Shown: piece after piece, positions 60,333 through 61,035 of the stretch
Position numbering within the stretch: the first letter of the stretch is position 1
Layout of the letters: the number at the start of each line of letters is the position of its first letter
Assembly (NCBI GenBank): GCA_964385635.1
Contig: CAYLPU010000019.1
Span: 1-61,035 of the forward strand
Direction of reading: 5' to 3'
Source: CAYLPU01 sp964385635
GTDB taxonomy: Bacteria; Chloroflexota; Anaerolineae; B4-G1
Length of the DNA: 61,035 nt
The notes under the pieces: generated by a model
What the model saw: the letters and a program-made list of their open reading frames with translations, nothing else
Database searches by the model: none
Told to the model about the DNA's origin: nothing
Translations under genes and position numbers: made by a program

Positions 60333-60489
60333 TGTCCACCTCCCGCTTTTCTCCACAAAGCAGCCCATTCAAAAAATCAAGCGGCGATGGCTTCGGGGCT
60401 ACCCCGTCACCATCGCCTTTCGCGCCCCTCAGAATAATCCCCAACATTCGACACATCGCCGCCCGGTCAACATCCACTACAACGGACAC
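60307..60489 (-). CDS. Possible 60-residue ORF overlapping the kinase start
   Basis: A GTG at 60489 preceded by GGGAGG at good spacing opens MSVVVDVDRAAMCRMLGIIL and continues RGAKGDGDGVAPKPSPLDFL to TGA 60309-60307, overlapping the kinase start by 26 bases. The frame spans a terminator-like hairpin. No family recognised; could be a real small protein, a leader peptide, or chance. Confidence 0.35.
   Translation of the reverse strand: MSVVVDVDRAAMCRMLGIILRGAKGDGDGVAPKPSPLDFLNGLLCGEKREVDSGTHSSAD
60371..60417 (-). terminator. Terminator-like hairpin with T run, or attenuator
   Basis: Minus-strand stem GGCGATGG (60417-60410) with CCATCGCC (60390-60383), a GGGG/CCCC inner stem, then CTTGA and six T (60376-60371). 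It could stop the receiver transcript, or control read-through into the kinase gene 39 bases later. Confidence 0.65.
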
Positions 60490-60573
60490 AAATGCCCTCC
60501 CACCGGGGACGGTGCGCTCAATTATTGAGGATGAGCAACGCTGGAGCGGCGTCGCGAACCGTCAGACTCAGGT

Positions 60574-60954
60574 CTAGAGCCCCAATACCTTGTTCACACT
60601 GTGCAATAGTTCCTGAGGGCCGAACGGCTTAGTCACGTAGTCGTCCACCTTGGCGATGTGAAGTCCTAGCACCTTGTCAATGCTCTGCGCCTTGGCGGTG
60701 ACGACAATAACCGGCAGATTCTTCAGCTCGTCATCAGCCTTCATCTGCTGGTAGACCTCCCAACCATCCATGTCCGGCATCATCAGGTCCAACAACACCA
60801 GGTCGGGTTTAAGCCTGCGCACTGTCTCCAGGCCCTCACGACCGCCGACAGCACCGACGAGCTCGAATCCCTTACGCCCGAGGATCAGTTTGACCAAGTC
60901 AATCATCTCGGGCTCGTCCTCAATGCAGACAACCACTTTCTTCTCTTCTGCCAT
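60574..60954 (-). CDS. Single-domain response regulator (CheY-like)
   Basis: 126 residues. CIEDEPEMIDLV (acidic pocket about 11-13), phospho-acceptor Asp in PDLVLLDLMMPDMDGW near 55, the Thr/Lys switch in VIVVTAKAQS and VTKPFGPQELL. No output domain, so it works by protein contact. No kinase is next to it. It is preceded by TTGATC-16-TAGAAT and AAGGGGGG, and separated from the next gene by a hairpin. Confidence 0.92.
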   Translation of the reverse strand: MAEEKKVVVCIEDEPEMIDLVKLILGRKGFELVGAVGGREGLETVRRLKPDLVLLDLMMPDMDGWEVYQQMKADDELKNLPVIVVTAKAQSIDKVLGLHIAKVDDYVTKPFGPQELLHSVNKVLGL

Positions 60955-60972
60955 TCGGTGATCCCCCCTTGT

Positions 60973-61000
60973 ATTCTACCTGCAAACCGACACAGATCAA
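60973..61000 (-). promoter_or_regulatory. Response-regulator promoter
   Basis: Minus-strand TTGATC (61000-60995), 16-base spacer, TAGAAT (60978-60973). The last 35 bases of the window hold no gene I can see. Confidence 0.55.
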
Positions 61001-61035
61001 GAGGCCAACAATATGGCCCGCAATGCTGCGTCTAG

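Overview
The window looks like a chromosomal piece of an uncultivated, high-GC Chloroflexota bacterium, probably Anaerolineae-like. Support is indirect: a fused ADP-forming acyl-CoA synthetase, exported proteins with short YLP(L/I)(V/I)-type C-terminal tails, many PPC, DUF11 and LysM envelope proteins, a cyclase/AAA/TPR giant protein, and families I associate with that phylum. No rRNA or marker phylogeny was available, so the assignment is inference.

Layout. 1-6786 is accessory DNA. It holds the 3' part of a BREX-like phage-defence locus (Zn-ribbon DNA methylase, PglZ phosphatase, BrxA-like protein). A four-helix-bundle gene flanked by GACGTTT heptad repeats sits between methylase and pglZ, and a VapBC pair with its own palindromic operator follows. 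6811-19072 is housekeeping and signalling: signal peptidase, Rel, a PrsA/SurA-like foldase, rpsF-ssb-rpsR, ychF, a large hybrid sensor kinase, and a PP2C / RCK membrane protein / P-loop operon. 19318-26034 is one long plus-strand unit: site-2 protease, HEAT protein, MA-type peptidase, exonuclease, radical SAM, acylphosphatase, FecR-like protein. 26122-37750 is mainly minus strand: radC, an eno / PPC lipoprotein / pyk unit, a decayed toxin-antitoxin island (PIN fragment plus DUF6922/AbiEii), a BioD/DRTGG protein and an ADP-forming acyl-CoA synthetase.

38359-41792 carries two exported proteins (a glycosidase-like barrel and a DUF11 protein) separated by a possible three-way-junction RNA element. 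42160-45326 is cysteine desulfurase-mnmA followed by two small envelope or cytoplasmic proteins. Around 46 kb an epimerase pseudogene lies beside tRNA-Arg(UCU). 46681-48730 is a two-gene unit of unknown function, divergent from a small DUF2007-like gene with a shared -35 box. 60332-49104 is a minus-strand run: adenosine-specific kinase family, HD hydrolase, double-cyclase/AAA/TPR protein, caspase-fold C25 peptidase, DUF192, LysM-M23 peptidase. A CheY-like receiver closes the window.

Sigma-70-like promoters (TTGACA-17-TATAAT type) are easy to see. Three genes have the -10 box only 6-9 bases before the start codon and no Shine-Dalgarno, suggesting leaderless transcripts. The best leads for new biology are the BREX locus without its usual helicase slot, the structured element at 40742-40837, the uncharacterised pair at 46681-48730, the complementary double cyclase with its peptidase neighbour, and the YLP-type C-terminal tails.
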